From the NCBI GenBank assembly GCA_030141605.1, contig JAQGDQ010002375.1, positions 248,001 to 312,000 on the forward strand: 64,000 nt of DNA, given 5' to 3'. How positions within the stretch are numbered: position 1 is the first letter of the stretch; every line of letters begins with the position of its first letter. Shown in pieces: positions 36,401 to 51,708 of the stretch. Both the position numbers and the translations under genes were made by a program. The DNA comes from Tubiluchus corallicola. Lineage: Eukaryota > Priapulida > Priapulimorpha > Priapulimorphida > Tubiluchidae. Under the pieces are notes generated by a model. The model was not told the origin of the DNA. It ran no database searches and saw only the letters and a program-made list of their open reading frames with translations.

Positions 36401-39400
36401 TACTTGGCACTGTCCCAAGATGTATTAAGGTGATTTGGCCGGTGTAGATGACCAAACTGAATGTCATAAGTTGCAACACTAGTTTGGATGTTGAATGGAA
36501 ACTCAACTTTCAGAAATTTATGAGTCTCATTCCACTTAACCTACAAATGTACAAAAATATTAAGTGGTAACAAATGAAATTTGCTGTTCTAGTTAAAAAC
36601 AAGTAAATAATCTCTTCATGCACTCTGCTAAGTTTAGGCTGAATATACATAAAAATTGAGAGAAACAATTATACAAAAAATCTCAGTCATTAGTGTGGAA
36701 TAATTGCATTTTGACGTGCCTGTCCTGTACAAAATGCTTTCAAGACAATCTGTGCTTAAATTACATTCAATGCTCAAGTACAATAATTGGCATGTGACGG
36801 GTATATAAATTATTAAATTAGTATATGACTTTTTGGCTGTGTGTTAATTGAATTATGTCAAATTCATTCAAATCATTGTGTGTTAAATGTATTAAAGCCA
36901 GGAGCAAGAACTCTTTGGTGGAATGAACTTGCTTATACTATAGTTTTGCCAAGCTAAACCAGTATTGTGCAACTTATAAATGTTGTTGATCTATTTAACC
37001 ATGTATGAAAAAGATCTCTATTTTTAAAAAAATATGATGAATTTAGAACATGTTTGTTTTGCTAACCGGCGCATTAACTTTATTTGAATTAGCCAATTTG
37101 AAAAACACAATAATACATGACAGATGTGTTCTCAATCATGAGCAATTGTACAGCAGTAGTTTACAAAGTGATCACTGCATTCATGGGTGATTATTCATTC
37201 ACATTACACTATTTTTACAGTCATTATTTCCTACAACAGTACCATTGCATGCATATTTGGGCAAAGCACAGTAATGGACCACCTAACTGTAGCCCACAGC
37301 ATTATTATTTCAAGGCAAAGGGACTTGCTTAGTGTCACGGTGCATACTTAGTAACATCATGTTACCAAGGCTGAGAACCTCAGGGGAAATACGTTTTTTA
37401 AAATTCCATGGCCTCCAGCTATAGTTAACATAATATCATAAACCTCAAATAACTGGTTTTGTGAGCCTTAAATAATATGGTTCATATGGTACAATATATC
37501 ATTAAAGACATTTTGACCACATTCCACAGATTGATGGGACACAAATATTATGAATTTCAAAAATGTTTAATTTAAAAATCAAGAAAAGAAAGTGTTTATA
37601 ACTGGTTTCATCATGACCTTGACTATTTTTCTCACTAGGGGAGTTACCAATTCAGTGTCTAATCTAAGGCGTGAATTAATTTACATAATTAGCTAGATTC
37701 TGATCCTGCCACAAGCATATAACAATATTAGGGTACGATTCAGAACAATAACAAAGGAGTTTTTACTTTAATACCGTTGAGATGCAGCCGATAAACGGTA
37801 AGTTTGTATTAGCAATGATTTATGACTGGGCTTCATTTCACGATCGTGAAAATTATACAGTGACAGTGTACAACTAACGTACTGTAATTTTACGCTTCCT
37901 CGACAACTAGGCTTTGAAGAACAGTGGCACGACAACTATACATTTTCGGCTTCAGTAACCGAAAGCATGCTGTTTACCATTACTGTCTATTACAAAAACA
38001 ATGATTTGCAGTTCAAGCTAATTGAAGAATCAAAACTGTATGTATGTACCTTTGTCGAAAACCTGATGTATGGAGAAAATGCATCGAGAGAAATCCATTG
38101 CTCAATGTAACTGCCACCAAACTCACCAGGCGGTGCTTCACCACTGATTTGAAGAGAAGTGTGAAGAGTTACTCTAAGAGGCCCACTTTCAGTAATCACA
38201 GCATCCAATCTGATGTTACTCACCGCTTTCCTAAAAACCAAGAACAAATTTCTAAATTACACATAGTGCCAACTTAACTTGCTTTGAAATCTTCGTGAAG
38301 TACTTAAAACAGAACAAGTACTACGTACTGCAAAACGCCAAACTGTTATTTTTTATGTTTCCTAGTTTTTTTACTTGTCATGCGTTTGTTTGTTTCAAAT
38401 CTAGAAAAAAATGGTTTGTTCTTCGCATGCAGGAGTTTTAACGACCTTCAGAAGAGAGCAACTACCACAAGTTGCCCAAGTTGTGCAGTTCAACTAACAA
38501 TGTACGAAAAACGCATTCATACACTGTAAACTTAAGAATACAATATTTATAAAATAGCTTTCTTAGCAAACTTTCAATTACCTGCACAGCAGTCAGTCAT
38601 TTACAAAGATTTCAAAAGACACCTTATAATAACATTCTGCACCAGTTCAGTCAAATTTAAACTTTATAATAAAAGTTTATAACTATTTAAATACATCAAA
38701 ATAAAGTTACTGCACCTTGTTTGTAAGTGATAATCCATTACGTCCCAAGCATCCCAGTATAACGGAATATCATCAAACATAACAAATTGATTAGCCAAAC
38801 ATCCGAAAGCAACAAACTCCTTTTCTAAGTCTAAAACTCTTAAAGAGACCAGCCTACCACATGAATCAAAACTTGCTGTTAGTTTATCATTGCGCAAGAT
38901 AAAAATATCACCATCTTGATGTATAACAGCATGAGATTCGTTCGGCAGCTTGGTGGTCATCGTCCCTCCTGCTAAATTGGCAATCGATGTAATGCCCATC
39001 GAAGGAATATCAGACAGCAGCAAGAACTTTGATTCTTTGTCAGAAGATACCTGTTCTGGACAATCAAGTGAACATGACAGTTTGGCTGATGACACCTTAA
39101 TCACTTCGGTTCTTGGCCAGCAGAGGGTGTTAATAACAGCAACATGACCTACTAGCCCCTATAAAGAAACAAAGCAACTCTGCTAACATCTTAATGGTTT
39201 AAAAATTTTGGAAAAAGAAACAGTGAATGTTAAAGTAAGCAAGTGGCTTCACAAGCAGAATTATGATTGATGTTTATAATTCACAATGAATTTATTAATG
39301 CAATAACTTACAGGCTGATAATGAAGCGACATGTTTTAGCAGGTGATCAAATAGGAAAACAGTATAACATAAATAAATGACGGCAAATATGCAGAGCAGT

Positions 39401-42400
39401 TCTTCTCCATTTGAATGAAGACCTTCATTTCACTTTTTAATGAAAAAATGTTTACCTATCATACTTATTTATCACTTAATAAAAAAGACAATAGAATTCT
39501 CAAGTTGTTATGTGGTGGCATCTAATGGACAGTAACAATAGTATGTAATGGCATTCTCTCACATATGCCATGTAAAGTGTAGAAAACACATTTCACTTTT
39601 CAAAGCATGGTCAAAAATTAGAACACAAAAGTGTTCAAAAAAGAAGTCTGTGGGGTATTAGACATGCCTGCACTTAAAGCCCAACATTGATACACAAATT
39701 ACAATAAATTTCAAAGACTGATTCAAGTCCTGGCAGGAAAAACATAGCCTCACCAGAAAAAGAAGCCAAAAATCCATTCAACTTATGTTTAATGCACAGT
39801 TTCTCTTACTAAATCTCATGACAGTAACTGGCAAAAAATCTGCAAAACAGTTTTTTATTGTTTTGATATCATTATACAGTAGGTGACGTTTATTAGACTC
39901 ACAGTTAATAAACTCAAAAACGTCTGGCGTGCCACTCCTATTCAAATGTATATAAAAACTTCAGCAATTGACTCAAATAACCCCGCATAATTGACTCGAT
40001 ATTTTTACTTCACGTACTTAAATAAGACACTTTTGTGTGATCAATGAGCTTTTACTGCATTTGTGTCATCTTAGTTAGCTTTTGTGCTCTATAATGTACA
40101 TAGAAACAATCACGTTAAGTACCGTTTTGTTTGTACGCATGTTTGTTTATCGTGCACTAACATACTAGGGTAGCGGTTTTGCTTTGAATTTGTTACATGC
40201 TCATCCACTGCAATTAACCTCGTTACCAAAGAATTTCTGGAAGCTAAACATTTAATTACCTGTCTAGTGGTTTCCTTTTGAAGCTCTGGTTGAAAATCAG
40301 GTTTTCATGCTTAATCAGTTAACAGTTAAAGATACAGGCATCATACAGATACAGTAACGATATAGATACATATAGGCAGCCTTTGCAGTGCATACTGAGC
40401 TGATGATTCATTCTTCTATACTAGTAATACTACTTCTGTCAATTAACAGGTTCAGTCAGTTAATTGGGTCAAAAGACTTCCGTCCCAAAGTGAGTCTATT
40501 AAGCAACGCCTACTGTATCAGACTATCACGTCTTCAAAGCTCTATACCTCGTTAGACGGCATGAGAAGAAAAGCAGATGCATCAACCATACTGTTAAGAT
40601 ACTTGTGCAAGTTTTGCAATGTAGATAGAGCTTCCTCATGGACAACATGGATAGAAGAGCCTGGCAAAATATCATGAAACTGCTGAAGAAGCAATGTTTC
40701 CCAAAGAAACACGGGAAAATGCTCACCTGTTCCCCTGAAAATTGAAGAAATTTAGTCACAAAGTCTGCTTAGTCCATAAAATCATTAGTATGAATTCATT
40801 ATCATTATCAAAATCTACAATTAGTTCATAATGATTCATACACCAATAATTACATGAAGTGGTAAGTGTATCAGACTTACAGATAAAATGAAACGATTTT
40901 TCAAATCAAATATCTTCTTCACGAAAAGCTATAATATGCATGTTTTATTCTCACAGTGGCAGAATATCATTGTGGCGGGACCAAACCCTAGCTCATTACC
41001 AATGATAATCGTCTAATCATATAAGAAACCTTTTGTTTGATATGTGACAAAACATACAGAAAAATTAATAGAGCAAGAAACATAATCAATGGACTGCATC
41101 GTTTATAGTTTTCAGTTCCTTCAATAATTTTTTGTAAATAGTTGAAAAGTAAATGGCAAATATTGCTCCGCCATGCCATAATAGTAAATATATAATTATG
41201 CCTCTGTCAAATGTTCTGGATGCACAAAAAACTACTGAACTTTTAAAAATGTGTCAGAAACTCAGAAGCCAAAGTTCGACATTGCCGATAACCTTGGTTA
41301 AGAATAACTCTTTCACTCCTCTAGCAAATAAAAATTTAAAGTTTCGTCTGCATAAAAAACTCAGTATTTTTGTAGATTCAAGCAAAACGTTTGAATGTAC
41401 AAACAAATGGATAAATGATGTTGTTTACTTGATGTATAAGTGACAAGTATATTGGAGACAGTATGTTATTAAATACATGCAAGCGTCACAAACACTTACA
41501 CATTCATTTCCTCATCGGCATCATGCCACCTATGTGTAGTTAATGCCACCATAGCATACAAAAATTCCAGTTTTTGCAGCAAGAATTCACACTGTCTATT
41601 TAACTGTTTTAACTGAAACACAAGGGAAGCATTTAATGAATTATAGTTAAGTGGAGTTTATGGGACATTCGGAACCCACTATGCGTTACGGCGTCTTTCC
41701 ATCGTTTTCATTGAACCCGTGCATCACATCATCAGGCCTGCGCTATTGCGTTAATTTTTGCGACTATTCTTAATGACTTTTTATACACAGCGGGATATGA
41801 AATAACACACAAGGCATAATTAATGCATTCCAGATGTCTGGTAAATGAACCTTAATTCAGTCTCAATCAGCAGAAATGGTATAATTCTGTGATCAGAAGT
41901 TTTAGCACCTGTTAACATGTTAACAGTGATTAAATGTCTCGCTATAAATTTAGCTATATTTGCTATGTGGGCTGTGGTGAACAACAGTTAATTTTTAATA
42001 TCAAAAACTGTTATTAATAGAAGCATTTTTGATGAATCATACTTGAAAATTTGGCGACATTGCTAGATGTGCTAATCACTGCAAAATATTGAGCTACATG
42101 GAAGAAAAAACTGAAATAAAGTAACTTAAATAAAATCTGCAAACACATTATACGATGTTTGTTTGTGCTTCATAAATAATGATTTGAAAGTGGCACTATA
42201 ATTGTATGTCAACCATGTGTAGTGCTGAGTTAATTAATCGACATAAGTCTAATTAAAAACTGAAGTATACATAGAGAGTGTCATTTAACATATTCAATGT
42301 TTATATTTGACGTAACTATCTATGAAATACCCTAGACTCTTAAATATCAGAAATATTTATTAAAAAGAACCTTCTGCTGACAAGACGTTTCTTGAGTTAA

Positions 42401-45400
42401 AATACATCGTTAAATCAAATAAGGCAAATTAGTTTTATTATTTTTAATTTGTTACTGCAAGAGTTTAAAATAGTAAAATGGTGAATAAAAATAACGACAA
42501 AAATGTCAGCTGTAACTAATGTTTATTGTGTTATCCAGCATTATTGTTAAAAACTCCAGTTAAAGTTAGAACAAAAGATGAAAAATGAATTTTACTGACA
42601 ACAAGATTTGTTCTAGTTGTGAATTTTTGGAAGTTGTTTTCATGTAAAAACGAAATTGTGCTAAAATGAATGTACAAAATAAACTGTAGACACTAAAGAA
42701 AAAAATGATCTTACTTTTGCCTGGGTAGTATAAGTACCTTGGTGTAACTCCAGGTATAATTCACCAACCCATGTGCACAATGATTTAGAATGCTTTTTTA
42801 ACTCATCAAAGAACAGAACGGGTGTAGAAGTTTTAACTCTGAAATGCAGATTTGTTATTGTATCATGAATTATACCATCATTAGATCATCAAAATCAATA
42901 ATATTCTGTTCAACACATTGAGCAGATTACATAAAGATTAAAATTATTTTTGCACAAAATACGTATGATCAGTGAAAATAAAAATCGATGATCTCAGAAA
43001 TATTTTTATAGCAAATGAAAATAAAATTAAATCTTTGAGAAAATGTAAGACAAATTTCCGGCAAAAGAGGTTTCAATTTTTCTAGGTTTAAATTTTTAAG
43101 TTGACAACACAAGCAGTTCAGAAACACAATTCAAATTCAAAAAACTCTTGATATAAATAATAAACAAAGCGAGTCTTATCAATTTTATGACTAGTAGAGG
43201 TGCAACATTCTTGCGGTTTTTCAAATTTAATATTGCTTTCACGTGATTATAAGATCCAGTTTCATCCCTAAAGGTTATAGCTTAAAATATCTCAGAAAAA
43301 CACAGAACGTTATAGTAGATATTGAGCTTATTGACCTACATTTAATGACTTTCACAATTTAATAAAAAAGACTGATATTAATTCTTTCCAAAATTCTGTA
43401 AATTCTTTGCAAAAGCTGTACTTTGTACCTCTTTCCTAAAAATCTGACATCAGTTGAGCTGATAACTAATATAGTAACGAATAAACAATCAGTATTTTAA
43501 TAACTGTGTTAGCGACGATCAGTACTAAGAAGTCTTAAAACAATCTGGAAAGGATAAACACGGAAAGGCTAAATACTGCTGTCACTAGTGCATTTCAAAA
43601 TAAGCATCCACTGTTACAAACACTATTTAACGTTACTACTGTATTGCAGTAAATTAGTGCACAACACAGGAAGTACTCTTTTACATGTGTGCAATTTCAA
43701 TGACATTTAACTACTATATACAGCGAGAGACTACTTTTATAAAGACCAGTATTACTCAATAAGCCTTTTCACAGTGAAAAGATCAAAGATTAAGCATACC
43801 AGATAATGCATGTGTGTAGACTTGTCAATGCCTCGCAGCCCATGCTGTTGTAATACCAACAGTTTTAACAGCTAGCTAGAACTTTACTTAGTTCATTATT
43901 TATTGTTCCTAAGCAAGCTCCTGCTAGTAAATCACTCAATACACATACTAATTCATAATTAAGTAAAGTCCACATAAAAAAACTGAAGTTACTGAGCAGA
44001 AGCAAGCAAACAGCTTTGCTTTACTCACACGTCACGTGACAGCTGTTGTCAACACGCATTGCTGTGGTACACTTAACCTTTTACCTGCAGCAACTGTGCA
44101 TGTGAGCAACTGCTCACCGGTTTGCTGTTGAAGCTCCCACTGCTTTTCGCAGGGGAAACAAGGTCATCACCAACTGCAGCTCAACTAGTTGTCTCGGTAT
44201 TATGGGTGAACATGCATAGCACAGAGCAACAGATTATTAATGTTTTTATCAATATGAGAATTTCATAAACCAACTTCCTCGTGAAGAAATGAAGCAACTG
44301 AGCTTGCACAAATTTTTGTAATTTTTAGTGGTAATAATCAGATTCTTATTTTCCTTTTTTATTTATTTGCTTATATAAATTAGTGTTCTTAAATAACTGC
44401 ACATAATACTTTTGACATTAATTCGTTTCTAAAATTTATTTAAAGCTTTGTAGTGCATATTATAAGTGCGATGACTCATACTTCTACAATACTAATATGC
44501 TACACCCATAAGGTAATAGAATCAGGCAGTTAATTGTGTCAAAACACATCCATCCCAAAGTGAGTCTATTAAGCAGTGCCAACTTTATTTTAGGTTACTG
44601 CTAATTTACTAACTTAGAAGAAGAGCAGTGATGTGTTCTAAGAACTGTGCTTTCTATACACAGCTTTTTGTGGAATACTAACAACATTTCTTACAATTTC
44701 AACAAAAAATCTGTCTGTCAACAATATGGTTGTTTTCTTACACCTCAAGCTAACAGCAGGTCAGAGTGCTGTCAGCCTGCCAGGCACACATACCTTGGTA
44801 AACCATCAATATCTTTCATGCGCAAAATTCTTTGTACCATGTCCTCCCTAAAATTAAAAGTGTTATCAGAATTAGCTTATTTAAGTAATCATGGTGCAAA
44901 AATATTAGAAAATGAAGTAGCACAGATCTTTTGAATTGGCAGTAAAATACTAACAAAATGTTGATTTATATCATGTTATGTCTTGGACTTTTGCTATAGT
45001 ATGGACTTCGAATTCCAACTGGTACTACTAGCACAGCTCTACTAGCCTCGAGAGTAAATATCTGAATCCGAAAAGTTAAACGCCCTTGTTTTTCAATGGT
45101 TAGAACAGCTGCCAGAAAAGTAGAAAAGTCTCGGGTTCGTGGACCAGTGGAGGAGAAAAATCTGTCAGACTTTCTATTTTACTATTGTCTTTGTGAGAAT
45201 TCATCAAATTTCTGCAGTCTGCGATGCCTATTTCCAAGATGACCAAGAATATATACTAACTGCTGTTATATAAGTAATGCAAGCGATAAAAAAAAATTAC
45301 TTACTTATTGAAGTACAATGTTTGCAGTGCACCGCTCTTTAATATCTAACTAGCACTTTACTTTACTGTTATCATGAATACGTCATTAACTATAAGCCTA

Positions 45401-48400
45401 AAATAAAGGGGAAAATAACATGCTAACATATCACACTGAAAAAACATGAATAACTGACGGTTCGGACACAGCCTTGGTCAGCTGAATGTGGTCCAGTGAA
45501 AATCCAGTGACAAAGAAAGAGTTGACTGCACTTACAATGATGCAGCCAGGTACAGGGACTTAAATGAAGCTGGGTGAAATTAAGGATGAATGAAAGACAC
45601 AGCAAATACAAATAAACACTTACGTTGGTCCACCTCCACCATCACCATAACCATACAGCATTATACTGCAGTCAAATCTACCCTTGTCTTTATTGTTTTG
45701 CGCACATTTTAGTACCTAAAACATAATTATATAAGTTCACCAATATTAGCACAAATAATGTGAAAAATAACTAAAAACAGAAGTATTTTTGAAAAAAGTA
45801 ACTTGAAGAGTAACTGTAAATAATAAAAGCTGATAATAATAATTTCATGATATAACAGTTATCTCCACCAACTTTTTCTTGATTTCAATACAGGTAAGCA
45901 GAATTTTTTTCAAAAGTAAATTTTCACTGTAGTTAAGAAAGTTGAACTAAGTCTGAAGCTGAGTACAGAAAGTCATTGCTTAACAACACTGATATAGCAA
46001 AGTAGGGTACAAATTAAAATGTCATTAAAGGAAACTGTGCCTTATATAGAAAATAATGTAAAGAGATCTGTTCAGGTGTCAAATTCAGCAATAATTAGTT
46101 GATATGATATAACAATTAATCACTGTTTTAAAATGCTAAAATTCATATATTCTTGTTTATTAATTAATACATGATGAGGATTAGTCGAGTGGTCATTGTG
46201 TGGGCTCAACAACCAAACTTAAACAACACTGAGTTTGGCAATTAAATAGATGGGTGACTAGTGAGACAGCTACTGTTGCACTTTTATCTGCCATACTGCA
46301 CCAGCTGTTTACATTAGTAATCTTTGACCAACTTCATTTAAATAACTGAAAAAAGTTGTATGGAGAGCACATTAAACAGCAAAATAAAGTTGATTACTGC
46401 ATCTTGCAAATTTTAGGAAAATGAATGCATCCATGTGTAAACACATTGCACAGGCAGTGCAGAATGAAGTATACAGAAAGTATAAAATATTATGGAGCTA
46501 CAATTATGTTATAGTATTAAAAAGTTATCTTACGTCTTCCACTTTTGCTTCCATACCATAACTATCTCCAGGTGGAAAGTGCAAGTAGACATTAGAGCCA
46601 TCTATACCTTGCCAGATGAAACTGTTGTGCTGAAAGATTATCAAAATTAACGAAGCTCCTCAAAATATATTGCAGAGTTTATTACAACTGTATTCATATT
46701 CCCATATTCCAAATGCAGCCAAAATTAGGGAATTTGCACAAAAAATTGTTTTCATTTTGCTACGAAAGCAAATAATTTATGGCGCTACAGCAATGCGAAC
46801 CGTACAGTTTTCAAGCTTTCAACAACTGATTGACAGTAATCGATAACGACATCAAATTTTCAATTAATTGATGTTTTTACAGCAATGAAATTACTACCAA
46901 TTATTGGTCAGCCTAAAAAATAATTAGAAAAATATAAAAGGACTCAATAGTAAAAATTTGACAATAAAAAATATTATAATTCTTTCACAAAATTTGGAAA
47001 GAAAAGAAATAATTGCATCAAATTTTATGCATCTAATCGGGTTTGGGAAAAAATTATTTGCTTTCGCAAGGAATCTACCATACTGCCAAATATGATAATT
47101 CATAAACATAAATTTTAGATCATTGCCTACTTTTTTGGTGTCTAAACTGCTCACTCCAATTTTGTTGTCAGCAATTATTTCAGTTACAATTAAAACGGCC
47201 AACAAAATTTATGGCAATTTGTCTGAAGTATAATAAGGGAACAACAGCTAGTTTTATTACACACCAATTTGATAAAATTTGTAAAAGATTGTAAAAAATT
47301 CTGCTAATTGCCAGAACAATGTCACATGACCAATCACAATGACTTTTGCAGAATGCCGAATGTGCAAGTTCAAGCTCAAGGAAAGGTGTAACAATGGTCT
47401 GTTAATTATAAATTGTTAATTACAAATTATAGTTGTGAATAATAAAAGAAATAATGCCTAGTTTTTCAGACAGCAGTGCATTTATTACCAACAGGATTGT
47501 CACTAGCAGCACTAATTCCCTCAATTTAAATTATTTGTATAATATTACACTCACCAATTTTAATTAGTAAACTTTAGAAGATACTACAAACTTACTGGGA
47601 ATGTATTGACTAGATTCCAGCTAATCTTTTGTGTAAGGAAGCATTCAATTCCCGCAAGTCGAATGATTTGTGGCAATTGGGCTGAATAACCAAATGTGTC
47701 TGGTAACCAAAACTGAAAATTTTTCAAATATTCAAGCATATTAGTGTAGCCAATTAGCACAATTTTCAAATATTTAAAGGGCTAAAATATAAAAAAAATT
47801 GTGGTACATTTATATCACTGTACTATGATAGTAATAGGACAAAACGCAATATTTACAATATATTTGTCAGTTGAAAAATTTGGGAAAGTACTGCTTCCCA
47901 CAAAATTACAGATTTACAAGATTCTGTACCATTGAACAAAGTCAGCACAGGTATTCACTGTATCTGGATTTACAACAAGTAGATATTATAAGTGCCTTAC
48001 GACATCACACTTTTTTCCAAATTCTTTTTCAAAGAATCTTTGCCCATATACAAACTGTCGAATGAATGACTCGCCGCTTGGTATGTTGCCATCCTATAAT
48101 AAACCAGAAAATTTACCAACAAATTTATGTATGAGCTGAAATATAATCAGTGACACATCTTCTAAAGTAGGAAATGGTCAAATCTAGTGACAAATCAATT
48201 AATGGGATCTCTCACCCATTTTGACAAAAAACCTAGTAAGTCCATTTTTGGCAGAACTTAATTATCAAATCAGGAAAACTGGCATTCATAATATCATGCT
48301 ACATCTTACCACCAAATGATTTGATGATCTGAAACTTAGTAAGCAAGTTATTATCAACTTAAAAAACCTAACATCCATTTCACGCACAAATTTTCAGACA

Positions 48401-51400
48401 AACTTAGTAGTCCACAGGAGTGTTCTTTTTAGCAAATCAAGAGGCATGTTACAATTATGCACTCAGGAGCTACTATACTAAGTCAGGCAGGCTTTTCAAC
48501 TCTTTACAGGCAATGGGGTGATATATGTAACCCTATAATTGCGACAGTTTGCAGTGCTCCTGCATATCTGATGGCTTTAGCAATAGTTTGCATGACAACT
48601 CCATCTGGACGGAGGAGCCTAACATGTTCTGCTTTCTGAAAACAGCCAGCAAGTACAGAATGCATATTTGTAGTTCCACTTCAGTGCAGCCTATAGGTTC
48701 AATAATTTAAAAGTACATTAATTAAATATTTCTGTCTTTCTCTTACAAAATAATTGAGCACATTTTATCGTGCATTCATCCCAAATTTAAGGTAATCCAT
48801 TAAACCAGTGCTTCGTGGCAAAAGGCAACAGTTTTCCCATTTTCTCAAAACTAGTTCAAGTGAACTAACTAGGTATTTCCAGAAAACGGCAGGTGCCTCC
48901 TTGAGTCCTGAAGTTTAAACAGCAGAACTATTCAGTCTTTGGCCAAATGCTTTAGTTTTAAGCAACAGCTAAATAATATAATAAATGTCAGATTAAATTC
49001 CAAAATATGTTTCTATTAGTTGTCAATGCACATTAAACACTGCATAGCAAAACCTCATTTTATACAATGCTTTGAATGACTATTTTTACAAATGTGAACA
49101 AAAATGGGAAATTTCTAACGTAATAGCCAGTGTCACTGTTTGTTTAGTAAAACAGATTTTTGTAAATGTTTTGGTAATTTAAACTCTTTTTGAATTATCA
49201 CATTTTATTAAACTTCTATGAAAGGCCATTTATGAGGAATGCACTCGGGTACATAGTACAGACAAATTGTGACATTCTGTACCTGTGAATTTGTGCACTG
49301 TTGCAGCTTGATGATGTGCAGAATGTAGCACAGAACAAAAGTAACATCTTACCATTTCTACCCAAGTGCCACCTACTGGAATGAATTTTCCAAGAGAAAC
49401 GAAGTGTTTGATTTTCTCGTACAAAGGAGGATACTCCTGCTTTATCCAACTCAATTGCTGAGCCTAAAAATTATACAGTATTGATTTACTAGGGTATATA
49501 AGAAACACAGGCACACCCAACTTGTGGTCAGCTAGTGGTTATCATTAACTAAAGTGGACAGTAACACAAATGTCAGAAGAGAAGCAGAACAATGAAAACC
49601 TACCATAAGTACAAAAACTATTTTGAGGCATTTAACAAAATTGATTTTTTAGTTGCATCGATGAAAATAGCCATCAGGGAAGTTATATGTTAAACACTAT
49701 TAGCTAGCAAACTGATTTCCTTATATCATTAACAAACAAAAAATACCTATGAACATGTGTAAACAATGAGCAAATAAAAAAATAAATACCTCTGTGAACA
49801 CATGAAAATAACGAGCAAATAAAAATGTACCTGTGAATATATGAAAATAATGAATAAACAAAAAACCACATGTGAACATGTGAAAATAATAAACAAACAA
49901 AAATGCACTTGTGAATATATGAAAATAATGAATAAACAAAAAACCACATGTGAACATGTGAAAATAATAAACAATAAAAATATCTGTGAAGAGATGTAAA
50001 TAATGAGCAAACAAGAAGAACGCGTGAACATGTGAAAATAATAAACAAACAAAAATACCTGTGAAGAGATGTAAATAATGAGCAAACAAAAAGCAAATGT
50101 GAACATGTGTAAAAAATTAGCAAACAAAAAAACACCTGTGAACACGTGAAGGTAAAATCATCATATTGTTCCATCAGTTTGACCACTGATGACCAGCTTC
50201 GAGCACATTTTCTCTTTGTTTCACTTATTGGCCATAACCATGCTAAATTAGATTTAAGCAAAAAACACAGAAATTTGAATAAAACTACATTAACAGTAAC
50301 GCTCAAGTAGGCAAATTTTAGTTACATCCTAAACTATAACAGGGCTGATTTAAAAGTATTGTGCAATAACACAATCCATAAGTAAAATTAGATCACAATT
50401 CCAAGCAGCAGCAGCAGCATATAGTGCACATCCTAGATACTATGTTAATACTATTAAACCAAACAGAGTTCCATATGGTTGTTTTACTGGTTTGCAAATT
50501 CACTGCTTCTACTGATGCAAAAAAATTACTTCCTTACTGCGAGACTTCATTAATACCAATAATGGCAAATTGCGTGACTATTGAGAACACTGACGGCTCG
50601 TGTATAGGTACTGTGGAACTGCAGAACTTGTTGACTCGATATTATCGATAATATTCAATACAAGTCTTTCTTTAGTTGTTTCTTTGTACTTGTACGGTGT
50701 ACGGCCCAGAGCACATAAGGGTAGTACTGTTTGTTGTCAGCCCAGCACAGTGCGCTTCAGCTGTGTTTGGCTGTTGTGCGCATGCGGCCATGCACACGTC
50801 TGAGCCCAGGTAGAGAAAGTATTGTCACTCACACAGTTTGTTGTCAGTTGTCACGTGCTTAAAAACCGTGTACCGGCATATTCTTAAACTGTGGCAGTTT
50901 AGGCTATTTGTCAACAAAAAATTTTTTGTTTAGGATTTTATCAAGTTTATATATAAATGTTCGTATGTTTGTTTGTTTAAGATTACAATTACAAATTACA
51001 ACATTAAAATTACATATATTTGTTTCGTTTTACACAGTACTAAAACAATGACTAAAAATTTTCTGAAGTAGCACCCCCACCAATTTTAACTACGCTACTG
51101 ATCGATAATTGTCTTTACTATTGGCAACAGTCTTAACGATCAGCTATTGTACATAGCGAAATTTTGGCACTGTTTACCATTGCTCTTTTTTCTCTATGTT
51201 TCAGTTCGCTATTTTTACATCACGAAAAATGCTCAAACAAAAAAAAATTGACAAAAAACAGTAGCATTAAATAGACGAAAACAAGAACCTAAAAATTTAA
51301 AGAATAAACCAATGAAATAATAATATTTTTCGGTACCAGTTATAACCAAAGGAACTCCATGGTGTAGTTTTAGTGTTAATATGTTAATATCTTGTTAATT

Positions 51401-51547
51401 ATGTTAATAAGCAGCTACCTGTATCTATGTGACAGTGACCCATAGCATGAACAACATGCTGGAGATCTCCATTTCTACTATCAAAGAATTTTGTTCCCAA
51501 CTCTCTTGCCCTATAAACAAACATTTTCATATTGAAGAGAGAGAGAG

Positions 51548-51612
<65 letters not shown>

Positions 51613-51624
51613 AAGAGAGAGACA

Positions 51625-51662
<38 letters not shown>

Positions 51663-51671
51663 AGACAGAGA

Positions 51672-51708
<37 letters not shown>

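Noticed and set aside
46198-46310. A 5S rRNA gene.
   Set aside because: Only the internal promoter half is similar, with many changes, and the 5' half does not match.
49704-50135. Three overlapping minus-strand frames that look like a membrane protein.
   Set aside because: They are translations of the minisatellite. The part above 50136 in one of them is the real MAN2C1 exon.
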